DNA from: Mesorhizobium tianshanense
GTDB taxonomy: Bacteria > Pseudomonadota > Alphaproteobacteria > Rhizobiales > Rhizobiaceae
Direction of reading: 5' to 3'
Assembly: GCF_007830515.1 (NCBI RefSeq)
Contig: NZ_VLKT01000006.1
Coordinates: 62,001-126,000 of the forward strand
DNA: 64,000 nt
Positions within the stretch are counted from its first letter, which is position 1. Each line of letters starts with the position of its first letter. A program made the translations under genes and the position numbers. The notes beneath the pieces are model-generated. The model was not told the origin of the DNA. It ran no database searches and was given only the letters and a program-made list of their open reading frames with translations. Below, piece after piece: positions 38,479-48,429 of the stretch.

Positions 38479-39429
38479 ATGGCCGTGCCGACCGCCGCCG
38501 TTCAGCCGCGCCCGTCGATCCCGTCTCGGATCCTGTCGTCCTGGGCTGAAAGCCGGAACGCGCTTGGCTTCGGCTTCATGCTGCCGGCGGCGGCACTGCT
38601 GCTGGTCTTCCTGACCTATCCGCTCGGGCTCGGCGTCTGGCTCGGCTTCACGGATGCCCGCATCGGCCGCCCCGGTATCTTCATCGGCACCGAAAACTAT
38701 CAGTATCTGTGGGACGACGCCGTCTTCTGGCTCTCCGTCTTCAACACCTTGCTCTACACGATAAGCGCCTCGATCCTGAAGTTCGCGCTCGGCCTCTGGC
38801 TGGCGCTTATCCTCAATCAGAACCTTCCCTTCAAATCCTTCTTCCGCGCGATTGTCCTGCTGCCATGGGTGGTCCCGACGGTGCTGTCGGCCATCGCCTT
38901 CTGGTGGATCTACGATTCGCAGTTCTCCATCCTGTCGTGGGCGCTCATGGAAATGGGCCTGATCGACCATCGCATCAATTTCCTCGGCGATCCGGAGAAC
39001 GCGCGCGCTTCGGTCATCGCGGCCAATGTCTGGCGCGGCATTCCGTTCGTCGCCATCACGCTGCTTGCCGGCTTGCAGACGATTCCGCAGTCGCTTTACG
39101 AGGCCGCCACGCTCGACGGCGCCAGCCGGTGGCAGTTGTTCCGCTATGTGACGCTGCCGCTGCTGACGCCGATCATCGCCATCACCATGACGTTTTCGGT
39201 GCTGTTCACCTTCACCGACTTCCAGCTGATTTATGTGCTGACCCGCGGCGGACCGGTGAATGCCACCCATTTGATGGCGACATTGTCGTTTCAACGCGGC
39301 ATTTCCGGAGGCCAGCTTGGCGAGGGCGCAGCAATCGCGGTCGCCATGATCCCGTTCCTGCTTGCGGCGATCCTGTTCAGCTATTTCGGCCTGCAGCGGC
39401 GCAAATGGCAGCAAGGCGGCGGAGACTGA
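38479..39429 (+). CDS. ABC transporter permease, sugar type, first
   Basis: The 316-residue permease has six predicted membrane segments and the cytoplasmic loop E-A-A-T-L-D-G-A-S-R-W-Q-L-F near 210, the EAA motif that contacts the ATPase. It belongs to the MalF/UgpA group. GAGGAAACC precedes the ATG; the 107-base gap after the binding-protein gene shows no terminator. It forms the channel with the next gene's product. Confidence 0.92.
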   Translation: MAVPTAAVQPRPSIPSRILSSWAESRNALGFGFMLPAAALLLVFLTYPLGLGVWLGFTDARIGRPGIFIGTENYQYLWDDAVFWLSVFNTLLYTISASILKFALGLWLALILNQNLPFKSFFRAIVLLPWVVPTVLSAIAFWWIYDSQFSILSWALMEMGLIDHRINFLGDPENARASVIAANVWRGIPFVAITLLAGLQTIPQSLYEAATLDGASRWQLFRYVTLPLLTPIIAITMTFSVLFTFTDFQLIYVLTRGGPVNATHLMATLSFQRGISGGQLGEGAAIAVAMIPFLLAAILFSYFGLQRRKWQQGGGD

Positions 39430-39430
39430 C

Positions 39431-40339
39431 ATGGCTGTGATCAAGGAGGCCGCGACCAAGAAGACGAAACGTCCGGAACTCGACGAAGGCGGCATGGGCT
39501 ATCTTCAGAGCCTGCCGCGGCGCGTGGTGACGGTCTATCTGCCGTTGCTGGTGTTCGTGATCGTGCTGTTGTTCCCGTTCTACTGGATGACGATCACGGC
39601 GGTTAAGCCCAATCTCGAGATGACCGACTACGCCAATTTCAACCCGTTCTGGGTCGTGCATCCGACCCTGGAGCACATCCGCTATCTCCTCTTCGACACG
39701 TCCTATCCGGGCTGGCTGCTCAACACGATCATCATCTCGACCGCCGCGACATTCCTTTCGCTGCTGGCCGCGGTTTTCGCGGCCTATGCGATCGAGCGGC
39801 TCAGGTTTTCCGGAGCGCGGCAGGTCGGCCTCGCGGTCTTCCTCGCCTATCTCGTGCCGCCCTCGATCCTGTTCATCCCGCTGTCGGTGATGGTGTTCAA
39901 CCTTGGGCTTTACGATACGCCCTTCGCGCTCATCCTCACCTACCCGACCTTCCTGGTGCCCTTCTGCACGTGGCTGCTGATGGGTTATTTCCGCTCCATC
40001 CCGTTCGAACTGGAGGAATGCGCGCTTATCGACGGGGCGAGCCGGTGGCAGATCCTCACCAAGATCGTGCTGCCGCTGTCGGTACCCGGCCTGATTTCCG
40101 CGGGTATATTCGCATTCACCCTGTCATGGAACGAATTCATCTATGCGCTGACGTTCATCCAGTCGTCCGAAAACAAGACTGTCCCCGTCGGGGTGCTCAC
40201 GGAGCTTGTCCGCTCCGACGTCTATGAATGGGGAGCGCTGATGGCCGGAGCACTGATCGGCTCGCTGCCGGTGGTCGTGCTTTATTCATTCTTTGTCGAG
40301 CACTACGTGTCCTCGATGACCGGCGCGGTCAAGGAATAG
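39431..40339 (+). CDS. ABC transporter permease, sugar type, second
   Basis: This 302-residue permease is the MalG/UgpE partner. Six membrane segments and the EAA-type loop (E-C-A-L-I-D-G-A-S-R-W-Q-I-L, near 195) are visible. The ATG at 39431 is one base beyond the stop of the first permease gene, with GGAGAC inside the preceding coding sequence as ribosome site. A longer frame from 39362 overlaps the upstream gene and is rejected. It ends the operon. Confidence 0.92.
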   Translation: MAVIKEAATKKTKRPELDEGGMGYLQSLPRRVVTVYLPLLVFVIVLLFPFYWMTITAVKPNLEMTDYANFNPFWVVHPTLEHIRYLLFDTSYPGWLLNTIIISTAATFLSLLAAVFAAYAIERLRFSGARQVGLAVFLAYLVPPSILFIPLSVMVFNLGLYDTPFALILTYPTFLVPFCTWLLMGYFRSIPFELEECALIDGASRWQILTKIVLPLSVPGLISAGIFAFTLSWNEFIYALTFIQSSENKTVPVGVLTELVRSDVYEWGALMAGALIGSLPVVVLYSFFVEHYVSSMTGAVKE

Positions 40340-40493
40340 CGCCTGCCGCAAACGCGCGGTCGGCGATGCGCCGGAAGCCTGAAGCGATTGCCCTGTTGCT
40401 GCGGCACTATCGATACCGCATTGCCGCCGGCCGGCCGCCGCGCTATCTCAGGCGACCCTGTCTGCCTAAGGCGACTTTTTGCCGGAGCCTTCC

Positions 40494-41243
40494 ATGCCCG
40501 AAATCGTCACCGCCGCCATGCTCGTCATCGGCGACGAGATTCTGTCCGGCCGCACCAAGGACAAGAATATCGGCCATCTCGCCGACATCATGACGGCGAT
40601 CGGCATCGACCTGAAGGAGGTGCGCATCGTTCCAGACGAGGAAGACGAGATCGTCGCCGCGGTGAATGCGGTGCGTGCCCGCTACACTTATGTCTTCACC
40701 ACCGGCGGCATCGGCCCAACGCATGACGACATCACCGCGGATTCGATCGCCAAGGCCTTCGGCGTGCCCTGCGAATACGACGCCAAGGCCTATGCCATGC
40801 TGGAAGCGAGCTACGCCGCGCGCGGCATCGAATACACCGAGGCGCGCAAGCGCATGGCGCGGATGCCGCGCGGTGCCGACCATATCGACAATCCCGTGTC
40901 CATCGCGCCGGGCTTCCGCATCGGCAACGTCCATGTCATGGCCGGCGTGCCGTCGATTTTCCAGGCCATGCTCGACAATGTGGTGCCGACGCTGAAGGCC
41001 GGCACCAGAATGCTGTCGGCCACGGTGCACTGTCCGTTCGGCGAAGGACTGGTGGGCGGACCGCTGGGCGACATCCAGAAGGCGCATCCGGACACGATCA
41101 TCGGGTCCTACCCGAAATATGGCGACGGCAAGTTCTGGACGGAACTGGTCGTCCGCGGCCGCAGCCAGGACGCGCTGGACGCGGCGCGCGCCGATGTCGA
41201 GGCGATGGTGGCGGGTTTGACCAAGGCAAGCAAGGCGAGCTGA
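40494..41243 (+). CDS. CinA-type molybdopterin-binding domain protein
   Basis: A 249-residue protein consisting of the COG1058 domain: M-L-V-I-G-D-E-I-L-S-G-R-T-K-D near 9, F-T-T-G-G-I-G-P-T-H-D-D near 67, and P-G-F-x-I near 140 in the usual order. The C-terminal amidase domain of full CinA is absent. Such short proteins may act on NAD or FAD-related pyrophosphates, but this is not shown here. GGAG precedes the ATG at 40494; the TTG-led frame from 40479 is unnecessary. Confidence 0.88.
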   Translation: MPEIVTAAMLVIGDEILSGRTKDKNIGHLADIMTAIGIDLKEVRIVPDEEDEIVAAVNAVRARYTYVFTTGGIGPTHDDITADSIAKAFGVPCEYDAKAYAMLEASYAARGIEYTEARKRMARMPRGADHIDNPVSIAPGFRIGNVHVMAGVPSIFQAMLDNVVPTLKAGTRMLSATVHCPFGEGLVGGPLGDIQKAHPDTIIGSYPKYGDGKFWTELVVRGRSQDALDAARADVEAMVAGLTKASKAS

Positions 41244-41326
41244 TCGGCTGGCGATGGTGGAACCAAGCATCGCGCTGTAACGTTGCTCGCGGGCGAGTTT
41301 CGATCGCCGTAAAATGAGGGATTACC

Positions 41327-42160
41327 ATGCGATTCAAGACCATCGTCGCAATACTGCAGAACGAAGAGGACGCGGAGCGCGTGCTTGAATGCGCGATTCC
41401 GCTTGCCGACAGGTTCCAGAGCCATCTCATCGGCATTCATGCCGAAGCGCTTCCCGTCCCCTACACTTCGGCCACCGGCTTTCCGGACACCGAGTTCCTG
41501 CAGGTTTCGGCCGAGATGAGCAAGGAGCGTGCCGAAAAATTGCAGGCGGTTTTCCTCAGGCATGTCGAGGATTCCGGCCTGTCCTTCGAATGGCGCAGCC
41601 TCGAGAGCTTTTCCGGAGACAGTGCGCTGACCGGCATTTCGACCGTTCGCACCGCGGACCTGATCATCGCAGCGCAGCGCGAGTCGGGAGGCGATCCGAG
41701 CGCCGACGTCGACACGCTGGTGTACGATGCCGGCCGCCCGGTGCTGGTCGTGCCGCATTCGGGCCCGCTCGTCACCAGTTTCAAGCATGTGCTGCTCGCC
41801 TGGAACGGCAGCAAGGAAGCCGCACGCGCCGCCTTCGACGCCCTGCCCTTCATCATCGAGGCCGAGAAGACGGATGTCGTCGTCATCGATCCGCCGGATA
41901 CGCTCGACGAGGCCCAGGAGGCGGCCGGAGCCGAAATCGCCGCGGCGCTGTCCAGACATGGCGCCAACGTCAGCGTCTCGGTGCTGGAATCGGGCGGCCT
42001 CTCGGTCGACGACGTCATCCAGACCAGGGTTGCCGAAACCGGCGCCGACCTGCTCGTGCTCGGCGCCTACAGCCATTCCTGGCTGCGTCAGCTTCTGTTC
42101 GGCGGGGTGACGCGCACGGTGCTGCGCACGGTGCCGGTGGCGGCTTTCCTGTCGCGGTAG
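41327..42160 (+). CDS. Universal stress protein with tandem Usp domains
   Basis: The 277-residue protein has two Usp folds. The second half, with [14 protein letters not shown] near 152 and [12 protein letters not shown] near 245, is the better conserved and has the ATP-binding-like G-x-x-S pattern. The first half is divergent. A general stress role is likely. GAGGG precedes the ATG. It is not closely linked to its neighbours. Confidence 0.88.
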   Translation: MRFKTIVAILQNEEDAERVLECAIPLADRFQSHLIGIHAEALPVPYTSATGFPDTEFLQVSAEMSKERAEKLQAVFLRHVEDSGLSFEWRSLESFSGDSALTGISTVRTADLIIAAQRESGGDPSADVDTLVYDAGRPVLVVPHSGPLVTSFKHVLLAWNGSKEAARAAFDALPFIIEAEKTDVVVIDPPDTLDEAQEAAGAEIAAALSRHGANVSVSVLESGGLSVDDVIQTRVAETGADLLVLGAYSHSWLRQLLFGGVTRTVLRTVPVAAFLSR

Positions 42161-42305
42161 GTCGACAAGGGCCAGATCGACAGGGGGCAAGTCCACAGGG
42201 ATCGCCTGCCGCCACCCTTGCCAAGGCCAAGGCTTTCCAGTTAATTCCGCGCGCATTCCCTCAAGTGTCTGCGCGCGATCTTGCGCGCTGCGGAGTGTCC
42301 GAAAA

Positions 42306-42806
42306 ATGTCCCTTCCCGAAAAGGCCTTTCCTGTCTCCTGGGATCGGTTCCACCGCGATGCGCGTGCGCTCGCCTGGCGGCTTGCCGGCGCCAGCCAAGG
42401 CCAATGGAAAGCGATCGTCTGCATCACGCGCGGCGGCCTAGTTCCAGCCGCCATCATCTCGCGTGAACTCGGCATCCGGGTCATCGAGACGGTCTGCGTC
42501 GCCTCCTATCACGATTACACCAGCCAAGGGCAGTTGCAGGTGCTGAAGGAGGTCACGCCGGCACTGCTCGCCGACGACGGCGCCGGCGTGCTGATCATCG
42601 ACGACCTCACCGACACCGGCAAGACCGCGGGCATCGTGCGCGCCATGATGCCCAAGGCGCATTTCGCCACCGTTTACGCCAAGCCGAAAGGCAGGCCGCT
42701 GGTCGACACCTTCGTCACCGAGGTCAGCCAGGACACCTGGATCTATTTTCCGTGGGATATGGGCTTCACCTACCAGAAGCCGATCGCCGACGACCACATC
42801 GGCTGA
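42306..42806 (+). CDS. gpt: Xanthine phosphoribosyltransferase
   Basis: This 166-residue enzyme salvages xanthine (and guanine) with PRPP. The PRPP loop [13 protein letters not shown] is at about 96-108, and the [10 protein letters not shown] near 40 and F-P-W-D near 146 are typical of the bacterial enzyme. The neighbouring NUDIX gene and the adenine deaminase at 29.6 kb are separate units. The ATG at 42306 gives [12 protein letters not shown]. Confidence 0.9.
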   Translation: MSLPEKAFPVSWDRFHRDARALAWRLAGASQGQWKAIVCITRGGLVPAAIISRELGIRVIETVCVASYHDYTSQGQLQVLKEVTPALLADDGAGVLIIDDLTDTGKTAGIVRAMMPKAHFATVYAKPKGRPLVDTFVTEVSQDTWIYFPWDMGFTYQKPIADDHIG

Positions 42807-42835
42807 TTCGCGCAAAGCCGCTTCCTCGGAAGATA

Positions 42836-42869
42836 CCGGCGAGCACTTCTTGCCGGCGAGCACTTCTTG
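42836..42869 (+). repeat. Perfect tandem duplication of 17 bases
   Basis: CCGGCGAGCACTTCTTG occurs twice back to back, 42836-42852 and 42853-42869, just after gpt. It is noncoding and probably a local replication slip. Confidence 0.85.
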
Positions 42870-43020
42870 AAAGAGTGCCGCGGTGCACGATATTTCCCGA
42901 ATCGACGCCTCTTGGCGTGGTTAACCAGTCCATATGAAGTTTTTTACTTTTATTGCTTATGATTAGCCGTAAGATTCACAAGACGGCAAATGATTCTGGA
43001 AGCTGGGGCAAGCTTCTCCG

Positions 43021-43509
43021 ATGTTGACGAGGCCAGCAACGCACAACCATTTGGCCGAAAGGGTCCAGCGGCTCTTCGGCACCGCGCCGTGCCGCTTGCA
43101 GGTTGCCGCCCTGCCCTGGCGCGATGCCGGGCATGGCATCGAGATCATGCTGATCACCAGCCGCGATACCGGCCGCTGGGTGCTCCCCAAGGGCTGGCCT
43201 GAGGCCAAGGAGCCGCTTTGCGAGGCGGCGGCACGCGAGGCGGCCGAGGAAGCCGGGCTGCGCGGCACGATCTCCCACCACGAAGCCGGCCGCTACTTCT
43301 ATGCCAAGGCATTGTCCTCCGGCGAGGAAGTGCCTTGCGAAGTCCTGGTGTTTCCGCTGCAGGTCGACAAGATCGCCGACCGGTGGAAGGAAAAACGGGC
43401 GCGTACCCGCAAATGGGTCAGCTCCATCGAGGCCGTGCGCATGGTCAACGAGCCGGACCTTTGCCAGATCATCGCCTATTTCTGTGCCGACCCGCACCAG
43501 TTCTCATGA
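43021..43509 (+). CDS. NUDIX hydrolase, DIPP-like
   Basis: The 162-residue protein has a NUDIX box with G-W-P-E-A-K-E then R-E-A-A-E-E-A-G near 59-79, preceded by R-W-V-L-P-K-G. The P-K-G before the box and the W-K-E-K-R-A-R segment resemble diphosphoinositol-polyphosphate/diadenosine-phosphate type hydrolases. The substrate is uncertain. Cytoplasmic. It is followed 51 bases later by the PilZ gene. Confidence 0.85.
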   Translation: MLTRPATHNHLAERVQRLFGTAPCRLQVAALPWRDAGHGIEIMLITSRDTGRWVLPKGWPEAKEPLCEAAAREAAEEAGLRGTISHHEAGRYFYAKALSSGEEVPCEVLVFPLQVDKIADRWKEKRARTRKWVSSIEAVRMVNEPDLCQIIAYFCADPHQFS

Positions 43510-43560
43510 GCCGGTTGATAAGTTCGAGGATCCTATTCAGCTGCTCTGACGTTTTCATCG

Positions 43561-43872
43561 ATGGCAGAAAAAACAAATCCACGGGATGAGAATTACGGCG
43601 AGCATCGGCGCCAGCACCGCCAGCGCGTGCTCAAGGGCGGAGCGATCATCACCGGGATTAAGAATTCCGAGATCAGTTGCATGCTGCGCAATCAGCATGA
43701 GAGCGGCGCCGAACTGAAGGTTGCGCCCGACGCGCGTGTCCCGGATCGCTTCCTGCTCTACGTCGCAGTCGACGGGATTGCCTATCGATCCGAAGTCTGC
43801 TGGCGCCGCAATGACCGGATCGGAGTTCGATTCACCGGCATCGAGTCGAAGCCGAAGCTGCATTACGGCTGA
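43561..43872 (+). CDS. Small PilZ-like domain protein
   Basis: The 103-residue protein starts with a charged segment containing R-R-Q-H-R-Q-R, matching the R-x-x-x-R half of a c-di-GMP-binding PilZ site. The second half-site is degenerate: where D/N-x-S-x-x-G-A is expected, the sequence reads R-N-Q-H-E-S-G-A, so the serine is not at its usual place. Binding of c-di-GMP is therefore uncertain. The following C-W-R-x-x-D-R-I-G-V-R-F is typical of the fold. Confidence 0.72.
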   Translation: MAEKTNPRDENYGEHRRQHRQRVLKGGAIITGIKNSEISCMLRNQHESGAELKVAPDARVPDRFLLYVAVDGIAYRSEVCWRRNDRIGVRFTGIESKPKLHYG

Positions 43873-43971
43873 GCGGGTCACGACGCGACTTTTTCGCAAG
43901 GTGCGATCCGCCGCCGACGCTTCATCCACTACAAGGCAAATCGAACCCCTCCGCGCCACTTTCTATCCCCG

Positions 43972-43980
43972 TTATCCACA
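43972..43980 (+). promoter_or_regulatory. DnaA box
   Basis: TTATCCACA, a consensus DnaA box, stands in the 645-base leader between the PilZ gene and nrdJ, directly followed by the dyad TGTGTGACACACA (43981-43993). A single box is not an origin. In E. coli the nrdAB promoter has DnaA boxes, so a role in nrdJ control is possible but unproven. Confidence 0.5.
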
Positions 43981-44235
43981 TGTGTGACACACAAGATGTT
44001 GGGGGTCACAAAAGCTACGCAAACGAATCCTTGACGGCGCAAAACGAGTCGCCTTTTATAGGCCATGCGTTCCTGTTGAGAGCGCGACCGGAAAGTTCTG
44101 AGCCCGGTCTTTTTCCCGGATTATGTGCGTTTTGGCCGCATTTCCGCCTGGTTACGAGGCCGGCGGGAGCGTTGGGATTGTGGGGTCTTTTGGGGGCGAA
44201 AGGGAAAAATGTCGGACTGGAATAAATTGTCTGTT

Positions 44236-44253
44236 AACACTATATTTAGTGTT
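44236..44253. promoter_or_regulatory. NrdR-like box upstream of nrdJ
   Basis: AACACTATATTTAGTGTT is an 18-base dyad with one mismatched pair. Its core fits the known NrdR box (ACAC, an AT-rich centre, GTGT). A second core, CTATATATAG at 44489-44498, lies about 250 bases on, close to the start codon, with poorer flanks. NrdR normally uses two boxes about 30 bases apart, so this arrangement is odd. Confidence 0.6.
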
Positions 44254-44286
44254 TGCAGGTAGGTTCGACGCTAGATAATGTGAAGT

Positions 44287-44517
44287 TCCCTCGATTGAGG
44301 GAGTCGCAAAAAGTTTCAGTTTTTGAGGGACCCGCAGGGTTCGTCGGCGCGTTGGACAGTTACTCCGCAAGGAGTTCGACCAGCAAGGCGGACGGAGGCT
44401 GTGAAAAGGGAGCCGGTCGTTTTCGAACGCCGGCAGACGGCGGACATGCGCGTTTCGCATTGGGGGCAGAAATCCCCCGGGAAAAGCGCTATATATAGAC
44501 ACGAAGGAATAGGGCCA
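44287..44517 (+). other. Structured 5' leader of nrdJ
   Basis: Three small hairpins are visible: CCCTC/GAGGG at 44288-44301, ACTCC/GGAGT at 44362-44375, and GGGGG/CCCCC at 44462-44478. The last is near the ribosome site (GAAGGAA at 44503-44509). Together with the length of the leader this suggests an RNA element, but no known riboswitch pattern is evident. The rest of the 43873-44517 gap has no gene I can support. Confidence 0.4.
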
Positions 44518-47500
44518 ATGCGCATCGAGCGTCGTTTCACCAAGCAAGGGCAATCAGCTTATGCGGAGATCGAATTCCGCAAGGCGCTTTCCGAGATCAA
44601 GAATCCGGACGGCTCGGTGGTATTCCGCCTGGACAATATCGATGTGCCGGCGCAGTTCAGCCAGGTTGCCGCCGACATCCTGGCGCAGAAATATTTCCGC
44701 AAGGCCGGCGTGCCGGCACGGCTGAAGAAGGTCGAGGAGAATGACGTCCCCTCCTTCCTGTGGCGTTCCGTTGCCGACGAAGCCGAACTGGCAAAACTGC
44801 CGGAGGCCGAGCGCTACGGCTCCGAGATCGACGCCCGCCAGGTCTTCGACCGTCTCGCTGGCACCTGGACCTATTGGGGCTGGAAGGGCGGCTACTTCAA
44901 GTCGGAGGAAGACGCGCGCGCCTTCCGCGACGAGCTCGCCTATATGCTGGCCACCCAGCGCGTCGCGCCGAACTCGCCGCAATGGTTCAACACCGGCCTG
45001 CACTGGGCGTATGGCATTGACGGCCCGAGCCAGGGCCACTTCTATGTCGACCCGTTCACCGGCAAGCTGACCAAGTCGAAGTCTTCCTACGAGCATCCGC
45101 AGCCGCATGCCTGCTTCATCCAGGGCGTACAGGACGATCTCGTCAACGAAGGCGGCATCATGGACCTGTGGGTGCGTGAAGCGCGGCTGTTCAAATATGG
45201 CTCCGGCACCGGCTCCAACTTCTCGTTCCTGCGCGGCGAAGGCGAAAAGCTGTCCGGCGGCGGCCGCTCGTCCGGCCTGATGAGCTTCCTGAAGATCGGC
45301 GACCGCGCGGCGGGCGCCATCAAGTCGGGCGGCACGACGCGCCGCGCCGCGAAGATGGTCATCGTCGACGCCGACCATCCCGATATCGAGGAATTCATCG
45401 ACTGGAAGGTCAATGAGGAGCAGAAGGTCGCCTCGCTGGTCACCGGCTCCAAGATCGTGAAGAAGCATCTCGAAGCGATCATGAAGGCCTGCATCAACTG
45501 CGAAGGCCAGGACGACGATTGCTTCGACCCGGCGATCAACACCGCGCTGAAGCGCGAGATCAAGGCGGCCAAGAAGGATGGGGTGCCGGAGAACTACATC
45601 TACCGCGTCATCCAGTTCGCCAAGCAGGGCTACACCTCGATGTCGTTCAAGACCTACGACACCGACTGGGATTCGGATGCCTACCTCACCGTTTCGGGCC
45701 AGAACTCCAACAATTCGGTCTCGCTGAAGGACGATTTCCTGCGCGCCGTCGAGCAGGACGCCGACTGGCACCTCACCGCCCGCAAGGACGGCAAGGTGCT
45801 GAAGACGCTGAAGGCCAGGGATCTGTGGGAAAAGATCGGCTATGCCGCCTGGGCGTCGGCCGACCCGGGCCTGCACTTCAACACGACGATGAACGACTGG
45901 CACACCTGCGCCTCGGCCGGTGCGATCCGGGCGTCCAACCCGTGCTCGGAATACATGTTCCTCGACGACACGGCCTGCAACCTGGCCTCGATCAATCTGC
46001 TGCCCTACCGCAATGCGGACGGAACCATCGACATATCAGCCTACGAGCACACGGTTCGGCTGTGGACCATCGTGCTGGAAATTTCCGTCATGATGGCGCA
46101 GTTCCCGTCGAAGGAGATCGCCAAGCTCTCCTACGAATACCGCACGCTCGGCCTCGGCTACGCCAATATCGGCGGCCTGCTGATGACCTCGGGCATTCCC
46201 TATGATTCCGACGAGGGCCGCGCCATTTGCGCCGCGCTCACCGCTGTTATGACCGGCACCGCCTATGCCACCTCTGCCGAAATGGCTTCCGAACTCGGCG
46301 CCTTCCCCGATTACGACCGCAACGCGCAGAACATGCTGCGTGTCATGCGCAACCACCGCCGCGCCGCCTATGGCGACAAAGACGGCTATGAGAAGCTCGC
46401 GGTCAACCCGGTGCCGCTCGTCGCCTCCGACCTGAAGCAGCCGGAGCTTGCCGCCCATGCCAAGGCGGCCTGGGACCGTGCCATCGAGCTCGGCGAGGAG
46501 CATGGCTACCGCAATGCGCAGGCAACCGTGATCGCGCCGACCGGCACGATCGGCCTGGTCATGGATTGCGACACCACCGGCATCGAGCCCGACTTCGCGC
46601 TGGTCAAGTTCAAGAAGCTGGCCGGCGGCGGCTATTTCAAGATCATCAACCGCGCCGTCCCTGAAGCGCTGCGCACGCTCGGCTATTCGGAAGCGCAGAT
46701 CGCCGAGATCGAGGCCTATGCGGTCGGCCACGGCAACCTCAACCAGGCGCCTGCCGTCAACCCCGGCTCGCTCAAGGCAAAGGGCTTCACCGACGACAAG
46801 ATCGCGGCGCTCAACGCTGCCTTGAAGTCGGCCTTCGACATCAAGTTCGTCTTCAACCAGTGGACGCTGGGTGCGGACTGGGTGAAGGAGACGTTTGGCT
46901 TCACCGACGAGCAGCTCAACGATTTCTCGTTCGAGATGCTGCCGGCGCTCGGCTTCTCGAAGAAGGACATCGAGGCCGCCAACATCCATGTCTGCGGTGC
47001 GATGACCCTCGAGGGAGCACCATTTCTGAAAGACCAACATCTGCCCGTATTCGACTGCGCCAGCCCGTGCGGCAAGATCGGCAAGCGTTCGCTGTCGATC
47101 AACAGCCACATCCAGATGATGGCGGCGGCCCAGCCCTTCATCTCCGGCGCCATTTCCAAGACCATCAACATGCCGAACGACGCGACGGTGGAAGACGCCA
47201 AGGGCGCCTACATGCTGTCGTGGAAGCTGGCGCTGAAGGCCAACGCGCTCTATCGCGACGGCTCGAAGCTCTCCCAGCCGCTCAACGCCTCGCTGCTTGC
47301 CGACGTCGAGGACGACGAGGACGAGGCGATCGAGCAGCTGATCGCGGCGCCGGCTTCACAGCGCGCCGTGCAGGTGACCGAAAAGATCGTCGAACGCGTG
47401 GTCGAACGCCTCTATCGCGACCGCGAAAAACTGCCGAACCGGCGCAAGGGCTATACGCAGAAAGCGGTCGTTGGCGGCCACAAGGTCTACCTGCGCACCG

Positions 47501-48297
47501 GCGAATTCGACGACGGCCGCCTCGGAGAGATCTTCATCGACATGCACAAGGAGGGTGCGGCCTTCCGGGCGATGATGAACAACTTCGCCATCGCCATCTC
47601 GCTCGGCCTGCAATATGGCGTGCCGCTCGAGGAATATGTCGAGGCCTTCACCTTCACCAAGTTCGAGCCGGCCGGCATGGTGCAGGGTAACGACGCGATC
47701 AAGAACGCCACGTCGATCCTCGACTATGTGTTCCGCGAGCTTGCGGTATCCTATCTTGCGCGCCACGACCTCGCCCATGTCGACCAGTCGGATTTCGACA
47801 AGACCGCTCTCGGGCGCGGCATCAACGAAGGGAAGGCAACGCCGTTCTCGAAGGGCCTGACCCGCGGCGCCTCGCCGGTCAAGCTGGTGTCGGGCATGGG
47901 CGCCGAGCCCAAGGGCTTTGGCGGCTCGGGCTCAACCGGAACTCCTGTCCGGTCCGCGCCGACCGCCTTCGCCGGTTCCAACGTGCTGGCGCTGAAGCCG
48001 GCCAGCGACGAAGCCCTCGCCTACAAGCGCGACTACGAGGAGCGGGCAAAGGAACTGATCGAGGACATCGTCTACGAGGAAGCCGCGGACGAGGCTTCCG
48101 GAGCTTCGGCGCTGTTCACCGACGCCGCCGCGCAGGAAGCCACCGAGGCAAAGGCGCTTGCCGCCAACCGGCGCCAGCAATCCTTGATGCAGGGCTACAC
48201 CGGCAACGAATGCTCGGAATGCCACAATTTTACGATGGTGCGGAACGGGACGTGCGAGAAGTGCGACACGTGCGGGGCTACGAGCGGGTGTAGCTGA
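44518..48297 (+). CDS. nrdJ: Adenosylcobalamin-dependent ribonucleotide reductase (class II)
   Basis: NrdJ reduces ribonucleotides to deoxyribonucleotides with vitamin B12 and needs no oxygen. The 1259-residue protein is of the long alphaproteobacterial type. N-C-x-x-x-x-D-D-C near 330 and the N-P-C-S-E near 475 are catalytic-region landmarks, with the active-site cysteine of the N-P-C-S-E segment conserved. Other cysteines occur at G-A-M-T-L-E-G and C-A-S-P-C-G near 848. The C-terminus has paired C-x-x-C motifs (C-S-E-C-H, C-E-K-C-D-T-C) for re-reduction. ATG at 44518 follows GAAGGAA. It is monocistronic. Confidence 0.95.
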   Translation: MRIERRFTKQGQSAYAEIEFRKALSEIKNPDGSVVFRLDNIDVPAQFSQVAADILAQKYFRKAGVPARLKKVEENDVPSFLWRSVADEAELAKLPEAERYGSEIDARQVFDRLAGTWTYWGWKGGYFKSEEDARAFRDELAYMLATQRVAPNSPQWFNTGLHWAYGIDGPSQGHFYVDPFTGKLTKSKSSYEHPQPHACFIQGVQDDLVNEGGIMDLWVREARLFKYGSGTGSNFSFLRGEGEKLSGGGRSSGLMSFLKIGDRAAGAIKSGGTTRRAAKMVIVDADHPDIEEFIDWKVNEEQKVASLVTGSKIVKKHLEAIMKACINCEGQDDDCFDPAINTALKREIKAAKKDGVPENYIYRVIQFAKQGYTSMSFKTYDTDWDSDAYLTVSGQNSNNSVSLKDDFLRAVEQDADWHLTARKDGKVLKTLKARDLWEKIGYAAWASADPGLHFNTTMNDWHTCASAGAIRASNPCSEYMFLDDTACNLASINLLPYRNADGTIDISAYEHTVRLWTIVLEISVMMAQFPSKEIAKLSYEYRTLGLGYANIGGLLMTSGIPYDSDEGRAICAALTAVMTGTAYATSAEMASELGAFPDYDRNAQNMLRVMRNHRRAAYGDKDGYEKLAVNPVPLVASDLKQPELAAHAKAAWDRAIELGEEHGYRNAQATVIAPTGTIGLVMDCDTTGIEPDFALVKFKKLAGGGYFKIINRAVPEALRTLGYSEAQIAEIEAYAVGHGNLNQAPAVNPGSLKAKGFTDDKIAALNAALKSAFDIKFVFNQWTLGADWVKETFGFTDEQLNDFSFEMLPALGFSKKDIEAANIHVCGAMTLEGAPFLKDQHLPVFDCASPCGKIGKRSLSINSHIQMMAAAQPFISGAISKTINMPNDATVEDAKGAYMLSWKLALKANALYRDGSKLSQPLNASLLADVEDDEDEAIEQLIAAPASQRAVQVTEKIVERVVERLYRDREKLPNRRKGYTQKAVVGGHKVYLRTGEFDDGRLGEIFIDMHKEGAAFRAMMNNFAIAISLGLQYGVPLEEYVEAFTFTKFEPAGMVQGNDAIKNATSILDYVFRELAVSYLARHDLAHVDQSDFDKTALGRGINEGKATPFSKGLTRGASPVKLVSGMGAEPKGFGGSGSTGTPVRSAPTAFAGSNVLALKPASDEALAYKRDYEERAKELIEDIVYEEAADEASGASALFTDAAAQEATEAKALAANRRQQSLMQGYTGNECSECHNFTMVRNGTCEKCDTCGATSGCS

Positions 48298-48328
48298 GGA
48301 AAATCTGCATCGCTAAAACGCAACACCA

Positions 48329-48354
48329 TCGGCCCGGTCGCAAGATCGGGCCGA
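48329..48354. terminator. Strong hairpin after nrdJ
   Basis: TCGGCCCG and CGGGCCGA (48329-48336, 48347-48354) pair perfectly and extend inward to a GCAA tetraloop. No U-run follows, so termination may be Rho-assisted or the hairpin may protect the transcript end. Confidence 0.45.
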
Positions 48355-48385
48355 AATAGCAAAGGGAACAAAAAGGGTACGGACG

Positions 48386-48403
48386 CATAAGGATGTCTTT
48401 ATG
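48386..48403. promoter_or_regulatory. Dyad between nrdJ and the insertion element
   Basis: CATAAGGATGTCTTTATG is an imperfect 18-base dyad with seven of nine pairs matched. Similar CATAA...TTATG sites occur before methionine-cycle genes in some alphaproteobacteria, but I cannot assign a regulator. The insertion element directly downstream may have separated it from its gene. Confidence 0.35.
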
Positions 48404-48429
48404 TGGCATCCTCTGGAAATACCAAGGCC

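Noticed and set aside
43972..43980. Replication origin
   Set aside because: Only one DnaA box is present, with no AT-rich unwinding region and no replication genes nearby.
43873..44517. Cobalamin riboswitch before nrdJ
   Set aside because: The conserved B12-box core is not visible; the hairpins present do not make the known fold.
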